Source: Lepiota brunneoincarnata
Taxonomy: Eukaryota; Basidiomycota; Agaricomycetes; Agaricales; Agaricaceae
Direction of reading: 5' to 3'
Assembly (NCBI GenBank): GCA_023014365.1
Contig: JAEBUN010000001.1
Coordinates: 682,001-746,000, forward strand
Length of the DNA stretch: 64,000 bases
Positions 31,650-43,976 of the stretch are shown one piece after another; position 1 is the stretch's first letter, and every line of letters starts with the position of its first letter. The translations under genes and the position numbers were made by a program. The notes under the pieces are model-generated. The model had not been told where the DNA came from, did not search any database, and saw only the letters and a program-made list of their open reading frames with translations.

Positions 31650-34601
31650 CTACAATATATCATCCCAATGACCATCTAGCTCAGCCTCACTCCCATCTAC
31701 ATCAGGCAGTCTTGCAGCCTGCATCACATCCTTATCCTTCAGCAAACCCATCCTGCTCCAAGTGCCAAGACACATCAATGCATGCATGGACTGAACTGAG
31801 AGTCCATTCCAAACATGAGATAGAACAAGTCTTCCTTCACTGAAGACACACTCCACATCAACTGAAGTAGCTGTGGGAGCTGTTAGATCAAGTACAGGAG
31901 ACTAATGACAGAACACATACCTGGTATTGACAAGTAGTCTAATGCCATCCGAGAGAGATGGGGGTAGACCATCCGGTTTTTGACCCACCATGCAAATGCA
32001 TTCTTGACATTCTCGACAGGACACTTGAGGTATTGTTGGAGCTCATCCTTGAGCTTGGAGGTGATGGGGGCAGAAACTGATGGTAGGTCATCAAAGATGT
32101 TCTGCTTGGTAGGTCTAGTGGCCTAAAAATGTATGTTAGCAAGTTTCGATGCAGAAAGACATTGGATGGGTAGCACATACATTTTTCGTACAAATGATGA
32201 CCTCATCGATGGGAAGGGCTGCATATGCTTGTTCAAACTGGCCATGGACAATTGCTGTTGCAGTGGTGATCCACATGTTGTCCCAGTTGGCATTGCGGAA
32301 ATATTGAAGTTTGTGTCATGGATGTAAGACTGCTCAAAAGCATTGTAATTGAATAGAATGATCAGGGGGAAGGGTGCTCACTCATGGCGATTTGGTAGAC
32401 TTCTGACTGGTCAGTCATGTCATAGTATTTGTTTAGATGGGCTTTTCCAAGTGCCAGCAAAGCGTGAATGGCAAGCAAGTAGTTCAAGTCTTGGCTTGCA
32501 GTCGCGAGATGCACATCAATGTGGTCCATTGCAGGTATCACAGTGGCAAGGTTTGGCATCGAACGTGAAAAGAAAAGGGTTGTGTCCTTGAATATCTGGA
32601 AAAACATGAGTGGCAGGATATGGGAAGATGGCCAGCACAACGTACTCCCAATACATCACACAGCTGCTGAACCAGCTCCCATTCCTCATCTGAAAGCTCA
32701 TACTTCCTCATGTCCCTGTCACCAGAAATTCCATTGATTGCCTCGCAATATTCAAGAGCGAACATGAGCATGTTGTATGTCAAATTCCAGCATGTTGCAA
32801 CGTCGCATGGCATCATCCAAATGGCAAGGGGATTGATAGCATCATCTGCCAGATCTTCAAGGAGCTGAATCCAGTGAGGGAGTAGGATTGTCATAGAGTT
32901 TTTGATTGCATACGCAAGTTTTTGTAGCTGGATTGGATGAGTACTGGTCCGGCATTAGGGTTTAATCTGAGTTTAAACTTACTTTTACTAGGACCAAATG
33001 CACTGGACGCACTGCCAGATCAAGCTTGTCTTGATCCTCCTGTAACATCCCATTGTGTGGATCGACCCAACCCTCTTCTCTGTCATCATCCTCATCATCA
33101 TTTCTCTCATCCATTGCTGCCTCCTCCATATTGATATCTCCTGCAAGGTCTACCAGTGCCTGCAATGCCACATCAAGTGCTTCATCTGCCTTGGCTTTCG
33201 GCACATCGAATTGGCAAAGGATTACTTTGACAACTAGGTTCAGAATATGTGTAAAGCAACGCATTTGATTTGTGGCACCTGGGAACACAATAATTAGCTC
33301 AGCAAGTGCATCAATCATCACATCATTTGGCGACGTGTTATTGCATATAACACTGAGAATCTGGTGTGCAAGATCACCATAAGTCCCATTTTTTCATGTA
33401 AATCATCCAGCATATTTACCTTGTGCACTATCCCAAAATCAACTAGTATTTTCACAAATGCAGATGCAAGATTCATGCCAGAATGAGACTTTGCAACCTC
33501 GACAAGGTCAAGCAGAAGACACATTGGCTCCCCGTTCTGCTCAAAGTGGACAGTTACAGTAATATAAGCCTTGTGGTTAGGTGAAGTCCATGTGTCTGTC
33601 CTGAAGCTGAGGGCACCCTCATATTCCTGGATGGGGTAAATCAATCTCGTCCTATGTCATCACGAAGCTGACTTGAATTCTTACTTGAAGCATCTTCACA
33701 ATCCTACCCCAAACCTTTGTGAACACTTGCTTGACATCATGTGAGACAGTGGAAGGAGAAGGTATGTAATATTCCAGTCTGCCAGTCTTCATCAGGCATT
33801 GGAATCCTTGATCACTAACAATCAAAAAAGGTCACATGCTTTCTGATACCCAACGAACAATTTCAGCCCTGAGCTATACATTAGACAGGTTAGATGATAG
33901 TTGATCACCACAAACCTAGTTTGGGCTTTATCATGTTGGTGATGAGAAAAGGTAATCTTTCCTTTCCCCTTCCTCTCAAAGGCTGTCATGATTGATCCAT
34001 CTTTTAACTTCTTGGCTTTATCTAACCCTTCCCGAGCACTCTCTAGGTCGCCACAAGCATCCGCACTGTGTAAGATTTCATCTCCCCAACACAGTCGTGC
34101 ATGCTTGTGAAGGTTTCCCATTGAGTTTCGATCAGATGTATCAAGGTAATGTTGGACCATTCTTGGGTTTTTGCCACATCCCTTACAATTTGATGCAGTG
34201 CACCTGGATTTGTGGACATGCCATCCATCAACTGTCACAATGGAAGGAGTTGGCTGGAAGAACGCGTAGATCGGAGCCATCCACTCATCAGATAGTCATT
34301 CTAATGGGGAAATTGGGTGAGCCAGGGTTCAGTGTTCTCACCACGTTTTGTTTGACTCACTGCATTGTTCTTCTGCCATCTCAACAGGTTTAGTTACCTC
34401 TGGCTCAACTTCATCATTGTCATCCTCTTCAAAGTCCTCGGGTGCTGGAGCTGGATTGTTATCTAGCATATCAACATCATCACTTCCATCAGCGGCCTCA
34501 AGAACAGCATTCTGGTTTTTCGGTGGGTTATTCATGGATGCACTGTCCCCATCCTTGACATCCTCAACTGATGGTTGCCTATGTTGACATTTTGCAGCCA
34601 C
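31650..34601 (-). pseudogene. hAT-family transposase with BED-type finger, degenerate
   Basis: On the minus strand the order is: acidic N-terminus (34338-34601), a Cys/His finger resembling mushroom BED fingers (SRCTASNCKGCGKNP... NLHKHARLCWGDE, near 34130-34230), DGSIMTAFERKGKGK, then YEGALSFRTDTWTSPNHKAY with the catalytic-domain start, SHSGMNLASAF, RCFTHILNLVVKVI, an acidic insert, DVATCWNLTYNML and the C-terminal dimerisation block with SATSVDVECVFSEGRLVLSH and ALMCLGTWSRMG (31700-31870). Family length and order are preserved. Several frameshifts and stops make this copy inactive. It would cut and paste the element using the terminal repeats. Confidence 0.85.
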
Positions 34602-35730
34602 AGCCTGTGCAGCGTTGGCTGACAGCTTGAGATGCTTGGTGACAACGTTGCTCTCTGCACCGACAAAGTTTTCATCAGTTATTCTAGAAGAGGCTTTCCT
34701 TTTCTGTCATGTAGTTATCTCAGGTTGGGTTGTGAGACATGTTGCAAGTTTTGATAGAGCTGGAGCCATTCTGATGGGAGTCAACTGTCTCAAAAATATT
34801 TGTGGCATAAACTGTACAGTAGCAGTGATTAGAATAATAGTGCCTCAAAAAAACCCGCCAGACCCGTGCCATGGGTATGGGTTTCATGCAGGTACCTGAT
34901 GTTGGACCTGCACCCGCACCCGGCCAACCCATACCTGTGTACCTGCACGGGTTTGCAAACCTGTGACGTGCACTAATTAGCTGAGATCATTGCTTGCCTT
35001 CAGGACATGATGGTTGATGAAGAGGTTTTCCAAGCTATCATTGAAGAGGTTTGTGTAGTTTCACCTTATTGCAAGTGTTGTTTGTCCACTTCTGATGTGG
35101 TGTGCCAGCTCTCCTCCCTCTAACCACTGATGCTGACTTCCTCCCTTGTTAGGAGACCATCAAAAAGTCCTCATCATTTAAAGGCACTGTCTGTCTCCTT
35201 CCCTATTGTCAAGTTCCCAATATGAACACTAAACACTGCTGTTACATATGCCTGGGCTGAACAGGTTTCAGCCAAAGCCAATGCCAATACTGCCAAGTGT
35301 GCCCATACTGAGTTTGTTTCCATGAGCACACCTTTGCTGGCTTATCTAGTGGGTATTTTCTCACTTCTATTCACTAAGATTAGCAGTTCTGACACTTTTT
35401 CTGGCCAGCTCACTTGCTCCAGGAGCTCCAAAACCTCCTGTCTCATTCTTGCAACAAGTACGAGTACAAATCTTGCAGTGATGACACTTGGTCAGTCAAA
35501 TGTGATCTCAATTCACTTGGCCAGGACTTCATTGAGGCCATTCCTTCACTGGAAGCCAACTTAAAGAGGTTCCAATTCCTTATTTCAAGAGCACATCTAT
35601 CTCAAAAGCCTTGTGTGCAACCTCTCCAACTTAGACAAGTCCTCCACTGCTTAAGCTTAATGCTTTTACAGTCCCTAGGATAGTTTTCCTTCAATAAGTA
35701 GATAGTTCTGTCCACAATATCAGGTTTTTC

Positions 35731-38700
35731 CTATCCTCCCAACTCTTCCAGCTCCCATCTGTCACTAAGCTCATCCTCAGTAGTCTCCTCCAAGGTCTTC
35801 AGTCCCTCTGGTGATAGATCTTTCAATTCTTGCAACTCTGGCAGCAATGGCACATGTTTTCCAGCTAAGTAGGGAATTATTCTGAATACCACCACTTTAT
35901 TCTGCCATACTGAACCATCTAACTCTGCCAGGATATAAGATCCTCCCTTTGATCTAGATATGACCACCATGTGCCCTAGATACCTGGGTTTCATCTCCTG
36001 TCTGCTGAGCTTTCTATAGCCATATTTCTTACTAATACTAAATCTCCTGGTCCAAAGTGATAATCTTTTACTTATGTGCTGCTTGCCATTCCATCTCCTA
36101 AGCCTTGCTAAGCTTAGTGTCAGAAACATGCCGATGCATTGCCTCAACATGTAAAACATGTTTTGCCAAACCCTGAGCTCACTACCCTATCAACTCAGCT
36201 GTTATTAAATACTTATTTGGTAGCTATACTAGCCAAGTGGCCTCTTTGACATTTAGAGGTAGCATTGGGCATGCTCTGGTCACCAAGAAGTACAGGGAAT
36301 ACCCCATTCCTTTTTTAATGGTTATCTGATCTGCCCACATAACATGTGGTAGGTGCCAATACCACTTTTCAACATCCCCATCTGTAGCTTTGTACAACAT
36401 CTGTCACACATCCTAGTAGGGCCTCTCAATAATCCCATTCATCTTGGAATTGTAGGGAGATATCATTACTCCCTTTATCCCATACTTTTCCTCCAGCCAT
36501 TGAACAGCTTTCTTAAATGGAGAGCTGTTATCTGTGACAATCTTCACTATGCAGCCCCATTGGCAAATGATATCTTCAAATAGCCACTGTGTGATCAAAC
36601 TAGTGTTCTCTTTTCTCAACACTTTTGCCTCCATCCAGGATAACAGTCCATACCTTCCATACACAATGTAACTACACCCATTAGAACTTAGTGTCATATG
36701 CAGCATGTCCACATGTAGTACTTGGAATATCAATGGTGTGGGCATTACTATTGGCAGTGTCTCAATGATCACCTTTTGCTGTTGCTGGCATAGATGGCAT
36801 AATTGCACATACCAAGCTACATCTCCTTCAACTTCCAGCCACCAGAACCTCTGTGTTATAAGCTTAGTGGTTGCATATATTCCTCTGCGTCTAAGGAAGT
36901 TGTGACTAGCTTGCAACATATGTATACATATGCTGCTCCTTATCCACTACTAGCTGATGCTGACCACTAGGACTCATCCTATACAGCCTCCCATCATCAT
37001 CCAAGAAGAAATGCTCTACCATATGTTTAAGCTTATGCTGTTCTGGCTCATCCAAGCCTTCAGCTGCAATACTGCCCCCCATTTTCAGGTATTCCCTAAC
37101 TTTGGGTATTCTTTCATCTTGTATTTGCACTGTATCTGTCCTACACAACTCATCATATGCTTCCTCTATCTTGACTGACTTCTCCTCTTCAAAATCTAGC
37201 ACTAGCCTGACATCTGTCATTAAGCTTAGTACTTGCTAATGGTTTTCTGGGCATGCCAGGTCTTTTATAACCCTAAGCCTAGCCTGTTGTTCATCTAAAT
37301 ACTCTTCCTGAGCTTGATCCAGCTCATACTCAAAGTCATACACATCACATGCCAGACCCTGGTTGAGTCTGGAGTGACTATCAATTTTATCACAGAAGGC
37401 TTCCAAGGGTAATGGATCTGCAGCCCCTGAATCTTCTTTAATTACCTTGGACTCCTCTCCCTCATCCTCTAAGCCATTGTCAAAGCAATAGGCTATCTCA
37501 TCACTGGGATAGTCCTGTCTCCTAGACAGTCCATCTAGTCCAAATGTCTTCCCTTCCTTGTGCACAAGCTGTTATCAGAATCCCCTTATCAGAAACCTCA
37601 CCAGAAGGAGCTCTTATCAGAAGCACCAAAGGATATAAATAGATAGAAGACCTGTCACTCTGAAACAATCAGAAGTGCACATCAGAACAATCTATAGTTA
37701 GATAGATAAGACTCTGGCTCAGTATGACTCACCTTACCTGGGTCAAGATATATATAGTAGGAGCACAGCCACACATAGTAGTATATAAGGATACTGTACC
37801 ATACCTTATATCCTTATCTTAGTATTATAAAGTTCTTGCCTCCTATACCTCTTTGCCATAACCAGCTGGACTTATAGTGCTCTACCGTCTCCAAGTTATG
37901 CCCAGTAGAACAGGACCAAGTCTGTATAGACATCCTGTGTTGACTGCTGTGCTACTCAAGAGTGAATCCCTAACCCAGGTAACACAAGCATGAAGTGGAA
38001 TGACCTAATGAAGTCTACCTAACAGTTTACAGTAGCATTCAGGAGCTTTCCTGGGTTGTTTAACATCCCAAAGAGAAACTTTTGCATCTGTTTCAACATT
38101 TCTCAATCCCCACAGTAAATATTTCTCTTGTTCTAGCACCATTCTCAAGCTACATAGCTCTCACTTGTGCTGAGAATATCTCTGCTGTCTCTCATCTAAT
38201 AATATTGACCCAAACTTCACATAATGTATAAGCTTAGTGTTTTCTCCATCTTGTTGATATATGTAGTATCCCACTGCCCTCCATGAGGTATCCACGGCTA
38301 CTACTATGGGTTGTTTACTCAGAAATTTGGGGTTCCTGGTAGGGAAACAGCACTGAATTGCATCTTTCAGCTCCTGCTGTGCCCCCCTTTCATTTTCTCC
38401 CCATTCAAACTCTTGTCCCTTCTTAAGCTTTTCATACTGAGGTGCAGCAATGGCTATGAACTTCAGGATATGATTCCTCCAGTGTGTAGCTGTTCCTAGA
38501 CAACCCCTTAGCTCTGAGACATTCTCACAATCCCCCCATCTTAATATCTTCCCAATTGTATCCATGGTGGGCAACTGTCCCTTATAGGAGCATTCAAAAC
38601 CTACTACAGTGATTTTATCAGTGCAGATAGTCATCTTGGGCCCAGAGAAGGTTCCTCCTATGTATTTCATCCTCTGTAGAATCCTATTGACCATCTGCAT

Positions 38701-39921
38701 GTGTTCCCATACAAATCATCAGATCCCTGGGTTCTCTTTCAATGTCTCTTCAGTGCCATCTGGCAACTCATAGCTAGTTTTGGGTCCCCTGATAGGTACA
38801 TCATCTATGTATGGTATCATGTACTCTAGTATCTCACTGGCTAGGATCACTATTACATCCTCATGGAATATAGGCACTGAATTGGTCCATCCCATGGGTA
38901 GTGTTACTAAGCATAGTGCTCCAAATGATGTCTGGAACATTGTCAAGTCCCAAGATGACTCAGCTAACAATCACTTGTCATATCGTACATACAGATCCAG
39001 AATGCCCCCACAAGCTCTGCCTGCAAAGTGCATCACCAAATCTTCCATCACTGGCATCAACCCTAAATGAGCTATCATCACTCTGTTCAGTGGCTCCAAG
39101 CTGTGTATGAGTCTCAAGCTCTTTCTATCTTTTTTCACCATACAGAACCATCTGGATCTATAGGATGAGTTTGACAGCTCATATACACCAGCACTAATCT
39201 TTCTCTTTATAATGGTACAGACTTTGTCATAGATCACTGGCAGAGCTGGAATGGGTTTCTCAACCCAAGGAGTATATTCTACCATTGGTATCTTGATTGG
39301 TGGGAAGAAGTCCTCCCTAAAACATCCCCTCTCCTCATCTGTCCATGCAAATGCTTTTTCTTGAAGCATCATGACATGGTGCATCAGCTTTCTTTCTTCT
39401 GGCCACAAGAAATCCCCTGAATGGGCCTTGTCCAGCTTAAGCTTACACTCTTCAGTGTATCTGCCTGTCAGGGCAAACTCTGGAGAATGCATGCTAAGCT
39501 TAGGCATTTCTGCCAGCAGGTCCCCTTTCATTTCTCCTTTTATCCTGAATTTCTCTGGTAAATCACCCAACACTGGCCTCACTTTTAAAGTGACTGGTTT
39601 ATATTTCTTCCCAGCCAGGCATTGTACAGTATCTTCATCATCTTCTTCAGTTTTGAGGACAGTTATCCCCTGATCCTTGGTACCATGAGCATTGGTAATG
39701 CATCCTAGGCACAATAATGCTGTTGCTTTATCTTCTTGTAGACAGTCCTCATCATGTATAACTTAGTCAATGAACATTAGCTGTAGCTCAGCCTCTGAGA
39801 AACTTCCTTTCACTAAGTTAAGTGTTTGTGCAACAACAGGGCCCTTCTCATCATCATAGTTTATTATACAAGCCACCTCTCCTTGTCCCTCAGTCAACTC
39901 ATCAAGGTTTCTTGAAAATTT
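35731..39921 (-). pseudogene. pol: Gypsy-2 pol, decayed and split by a solo LTR
   Basis: This is the orthologue of Gypsy-3 pol over its whole length. The reverse transcriptase (38719-39714) keeps YIDDVPIRGP. RNase H (38161-38700) has VDTSWRAVGYYIYQ and is cut by the LTR at 37570-37984. The acidic linker is at 37236-37565. The integrase has [16 protein letters not shown] with the zinc Cys pair CHLC, VTDNSSPF in place of VTDNGSPF (a G to A change), and YNSKMNGIIER. The C-terminal GPY-like block reads [10 protein letters not shown]. Many stops derive from CpG loss. It starts at the slippery site 39915-39921 and ends 76 bp from the gene B stop. Confidence 0.9.
37570..37984 (-). mobile_element. 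Solo LTR, family TGTTACCC...TAACA, TSD caagc
   Basis: A 415-bp copy inverted relative to those at 536 and 14687, with the perfect duplication CAAGC (37565-37569, 37985-37989). It splits Gypsy-2 pol within the RNase H block LVHKEGKTFG. It is longer than the other two copies because of extra sequence near 37600-37690. Confidence 0.92.
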
Positions 39922-40934
39922 TGACTGTTTTCTCTAAGCTTAGGAAGATTACACTCTCCCCATGCATAAGTTGGTAACACAGCCCTTTCTCTGGTATTTG
40001 GGTTCATAATAACCAAGGTTTGCTTGCCACTGGCATTATTTCTGACTTTGCTGGCTGTCATTACATCAAATAGTTGTCCCAACAGTACTTGGGACACAGG
40101 GTTATGAACAATGTGAACTTCCAAATAGATTGTGACTCCCCTGCAGGTAAAGCCTACATTCTTTGCCAGTCCACAAGTCTTTTCAACCTGCCCATTCGCA
40201 CTCTGCAAATTGATCATTGTACCCAGGTCCCAAGAGACTTGATATGCAATTGCCACTTCCTGACTCATGAATATGATCTGTGACCTACTATCTAACAAGG
40301 CCTCTTCCTGCTGAATCCTATTTATCAGAGTCAGAACTACTCTCAACAGTTCACATTCTTTGGCAATGAACACTTGCTGTCCCTTGTCTCTTCTGGGAAG
40401 TGACTCCAAGTACTGCATGATTGGATCCTGAGCTACCCAGGCTTGGGTTGCTGAGCCTTCTCAAAGCACTGTATCATTGTCCAAGGACTCAACTTCTACT
40501 ACTAAGCTTTGACTTGTGGGTATCCATTTTTTCATAATTCACTCTCTATAAGTGTTCCTGTATATTGGTGACAGTGTCAAGAGTTCCCCATGTGATACAG
40601 AGGCTTCTCACTTCAATACCTGACTGAGTGCTTCCTCAACATTGATGTTCTTCTCTATAGAGGCCTGGTGTTTATATACCAGCTCCTTTTTCAATGGTTC
40701 CATCTTTCAGACAGGCAGCAGTAGTACCTCACCAACAGGATGCAGTGGTTTCACATTTCTATATGGTAGTTCCCCTGCTTCTGCATGTGTTGGTTTCTCT
40801 GTTGTCTGCTCTATTCCCCCATTTTCTGATTCTTCTGATCACTCAGAATCCAATGCATCCTCAGGAGTCTGTCTTCTGTCAAAGGCAACCTTCTTCTTCA
40901 GAGTCAGCTCCTTCCTTGAACCCTTTAGAAACCC
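39894..40934 (-). pseudogene. Gypsy-2 protease ORF, decayed
   Basis: The orthologue of 55602-56720. QVFIAKECELLRVV is followed by EALLDSRSQIIFMSQ, where DSR replaces the DSG active site, and then by VSQVLLGQLFDVMTAS. The gag-side slippery site GGGTTTC is at 40928-40934 and the pol-side AAATTTT at 39915-39921, both conserved although the coding sequence has decayed. Confidence 0.8.
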
Positions 40935-41650
40935 AACTCTAGGTTCCAAGTCTTCACACCACTCCTGGTGTCCAAATACTGGCTTGCTGAGGGTGTACCA
41001 CCTGTCAAACTACTAAGCTTAGTCTATACCTGGGCCAATTGTTTGGCCAAAGACTGTATCTCAACATTATCCTCCTTTCTGGTCATAAGCTTAACCTTTG
41101 GGGCACTCCCAGCATTAATCGCTGCTGTCTCCAACATTTCCATGTGCTGTTTTAGACAGCAGATTTCTTCTTCTGCTGGTGACCTTTGGTTTTCTGACCA
41201 TGGGAATGCTCTGTGTGCAAACACCACTGGTGCTGGTACTTGCAGTAACTCAGGTTCAACCTTTGGCAGTTTTGGTATCTGAACAAAGAGCTGTCCCTTT
41301 GTTGCATAGTACTTTGCCAATTTCTCTTTAATAGGTCCTTCTCCTTGAGGGATACTCAAGCTGTCTCCCATATATATTTTACTCCCTTCAACTCTAATTC
41401 TGCCAGCTTGTTTGTCTGCCTCCATGTCCAGGCAGAATAGCCAGCTATGCCCTAATAACCAGTAGTAGAAACACTTTCTATCAGAAAGCAACCCTGCCAG
41501 TCCACCTCCTGTGTTATTCTGAATGTGATTATGACCAGCATGACTATATCCATCCTTTGCTAAACTCTCTAAGTATGATTTTAAGGTATGCCCCTGGATA
41601 TTCATGAGGTCCTTAAGCTCAGTGAGACCACCTGCTATCTGCAAGCACTG
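40925..41650 (-). pseudogene. Gypsy-2 gag, C-terminal third only
   Basis: It matches Gypsy-3 gag from GGLTELKDLMNIQGHTLKS to the end, including the zinc knuckle region (CFYYWLLGHSWLFC; the second Cys is replaced by Tyr) and the coiled segment MEMLETAAINAGSAPKVK. Homology breaks off at about 41650, so capsid, leader and 5' LTR are missing. The new sequence beyond the break is unrelated. Confidence 0.85.
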
Positions 41651-42114
41651 TGAGACCCAGGGGGTCATAAAAAACAACCTCTGATTCCAGCATAAGGTGT
41701 GGTCAATTCCTACTATAAATAGGGATATTGGTGTTGTGGAAATTCACTGATAATGTAGTAATTACGCACCTTAGTGTACTTGATTACCACACTTAATGGA
41801 GGAATATCACTATATTTAAGGTCATGAGGGGCTGTGATTCACATCGAGTTTTTAAAGGATTACAACATTTGTTCAGAAGGAAACTGACGAAAATCACAAC
41901 CTTTTCTGGGAAGGAAACTGAAGGGAATCACAACCCCTGTTCTGGAGGAAATCATGCTAGTTAGTCAGTGGAAGAGACAATGGTCTTAGTTGTCATTCTT
42001 GACTACAAAAGATGCTTAAGTCGAATGTTCAGGTGGTCAGCCCCCTCAGATGTGAGCATGAAAAGTGTGTAATTATTGCCTATTACTAGATCAATAGGCA
42101 ACAATATATCTGTA
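41651..42114. other. Non-coding stretch at the edge of the gene island
   Basis: No ORF was found. CpG reappears here, marking the end of the CpG-depleted repeat block. A perfect 9-bp stem (TTGCCTATT 42076-42084 with AATAGGCAA 42093-42101, 8-base loop) lies 14 bp after the end of the next minus-strand gene and could take part in 3'-end formation. Confidence 0.5.
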
Positions 42115-43310
42115 CTACTTCCTCCTCAACCTCTTCATCTTTCCACCACTTTCCATCGCTTTTCTCTTCATCCCCACCAAAACCCCAGTATCCTCACCAT
42201 CGACGCTGCCCTCTTCCTCATCATCAGCACCATTCTCTTCATTGTCATCAGTGCCACTCCCTTCCTCATCATTGGCACTGTTCTCCTCATCATCGTCAGC
42301 ACCACTCTCTCCCTCGTCATGGGCACCGTTCTCTTCCTCATCATTGGTATCCCTCTCTTCCCCAGCATCGCCACCTGCCTCTCCCCCATCACTGCTTGCT
42401 CCTTCTTCACCTGCACCCTTACCACTGCTCATCCCCAGCTCTTCAAGCTCGGGAGCATTTCTGGTCCCATTTTGATCCTTGTTAGTACCCTCATGGTCCT
42501 CACCTTCCTGAACTTGGGTGCTGTCCAGAGTGCAGAGGCTTCTGTTTCTGTTGGACCTTTTGTTTTTGAGCACTGTCCTCATGATCTCCAGAGTAGCCCA
42601 GTTTCCTTCATAACATTGAAGTTGTGGATGCTTAGCATGTACCTGTGTGGTGTACATAGTTCACAGTCAGGATTTAGAGGTGGTTGAGAATAAACATACA
42701 ATATTTACGACCCGGGCTAAGGGAAGTGGGTCTTGACGCCTCCAATCAACTTTGCGTGGTATACATGCGTTGTCTAGGATATCACCAATATATGTCTGCA
42801 ACGAAAATTAGCATTGAAAGTAAAATGAGGGAAGGACTTACTCGATAGTAGTTGTAGAGTGGCTTGTTGTTCTCCAAACCCATTTTGTCTTGAAGCCTTG
42901 TAAGGCTGCCATGGGGGCAAGGGATCTGTTTCATATTTTGATCCTTGGCCTTTGAGGCACTACTTTTCTTCAACTTATCAATCTCCGCTAAACAATGTCA
43001 GTCGTATAGATAGTACGAAGAAAATAATGGACTTACCTTCTTGTTTTGCAACCTTGGCAAGCAGGGTGGCCAGGACAGCATCATTTGGGGTTTGGGTCTG
43101 TGCTTGAGGTGGTGTGGGCATCCTGTTCTCTTTTGGTGGGGCGGGTGCCTTCCTTGTAGGTTTTTTCGTAGCTTTTGCGGTGGCAGTGGTGGGTGTCTGT
43201 GACGATGTCAGCTGGGAGCTGGGTTTCCCACCTGTGGTGCTGATCGTCTGCCTAGCGGGCTTCTTGGAGGCACTGGTGGTTTTCTTGGTGCTGGTCATGT
43301 TCATATGCAC
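42115..43310 (-). CDS. Hypothetical protein, four exons, 347 residues
   Basis: Exons 43310-43037, 42987-42842, 42795-42700 and 42642-42115 join in frame with GTAAGT/GTATGT donors and TAG/CAG acceptors; total 1044 bases. The N-terminus is basic and Ser/Thr/Pro-rich (MTSTKKTTSASKKPAR, KATKKPTRKAPAPPKENR). A folded middle part reads YIGDILDNACIPRKVDWR then VHAKHPQLQCYEGNWATLE. The C-terminal third is extremely acidic, built of DDEEENGA-like repeats, and ends with a basic nuclear-localisation-like MKRKAMESGGKMKRLRRK. The basic-acidic-basic layout suggests a nuclear or chromatin protein. I do not recognise the family. It appears intact. Confidence 0.75.
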
Positions 43311-43976
43311 TATGAATAAAGTGTGAGCAACTGCAGGAAGCAGTGTTCGACCACGAAATCCTTAAATACCTATCTGAACTTGTAATTGAATACCTCTTGA
43401 AGGTACATTGGCAGTGTACGTGGAGGGGGCACTCGGGTGAAGGAACTTGTCATTGTCCGGCAGTGAGCTGGGGAGCATTGGAACCGGGCAGGAACATGAG
43501 CCGTGCTTGGTAAAAATGGGTCAGATGTACCAGAATGAGTCTATTATCTATTACATCTAATTCGTGTGCGTGGTGCCCTGGTGCAGTGCATCAGTGACAA
43601 CATCCATGGATAACCAATGCCTACAGGCCACACATTGTACTCCCATTTGTAGTGCCCTGGTGCAATGAATCGTTGGTGGATCAAAGTCCTAAGGGATAGC
43701 AGGGTGGGAGAGAATCCGAGGCGAACAAGAGCATGTGTTTTGGGTAATATAAAATAAGGACGTAAGGAATTAGGAGGCAATAACTCACCGATATTGAATC
43801 CATTAGCTTGACTGCAGTGCTGGATCCTGCTACCACCAATGTTTGTTGCTTGGGGTGTATCCGGCTATGGGTACCACCAGTCTCACAAGTCAGCAAGCCG
43901 GGTAGCCCTTCGTCGAGCCTTTGTGCATATATAAATGAGCAGTACGATGTGTCAGTGAATCCAGTTATCACTGACA

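Larger units (their letters stand above)
31447..34975 (-). mobile_element. hAT DNA transposon, 8-bp TSD attggctg/attagctg
   Basis: A 3529-bp element with inverted ends TAGTGCACGTCA / TGACGTGCACTA. The 8-bp duplications differ by one G/A (31439-31446, 34976-34983). It sits in antisense gene B; the empty site in Gypsy-3 (near 61209-61225) reads through ATTGGCTGAGAT as expected. Both subterminal regions carry repeated ACCCATACC-like motifs, including a perfect 11-bp hairpin at 31510-31537. Confidence 0.93.
21387..35655 (+). pseudogene. Antisense accessory gene B of Gypsy-2, split by two transposons
   Basis: Exon 1 (21387-21500) reads MASSIPNLQVKLNNLIS. It is cut by Gypsy-D and resumes at 30878 with LLAFDAPG and a GTATGT intron. 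The second exon (about 30953-31240) reads HVNQDYVFHICKLYKIYQ. The hAT element interrupts an intron-exon boundary at 31447-34975. Later exons give DMMVDEEVFQAIIEE, then TVCLLPYCQVPNMNTKH, then the final ELQNLLSHSCNKYEY..., with the stop at 35653-35655. The donor GTAAGCTTAG of Gypsy-3 intron 2 is ATAAGCTTAG here. It is a clear orthologue of 60545-61891, decayed by CpG loss, and lies tail-to-tail with Gypsy-2 pol. Confidence 0.8.

Noticed and set aside
42242..42475. Ser/Pro-rich plus-strand ORF with repeats (also 42076-42687)
   Set aside because: Complement of the acidic Asp/Glu repeat of the minus-strand gene, whose four-exon model is coherent.
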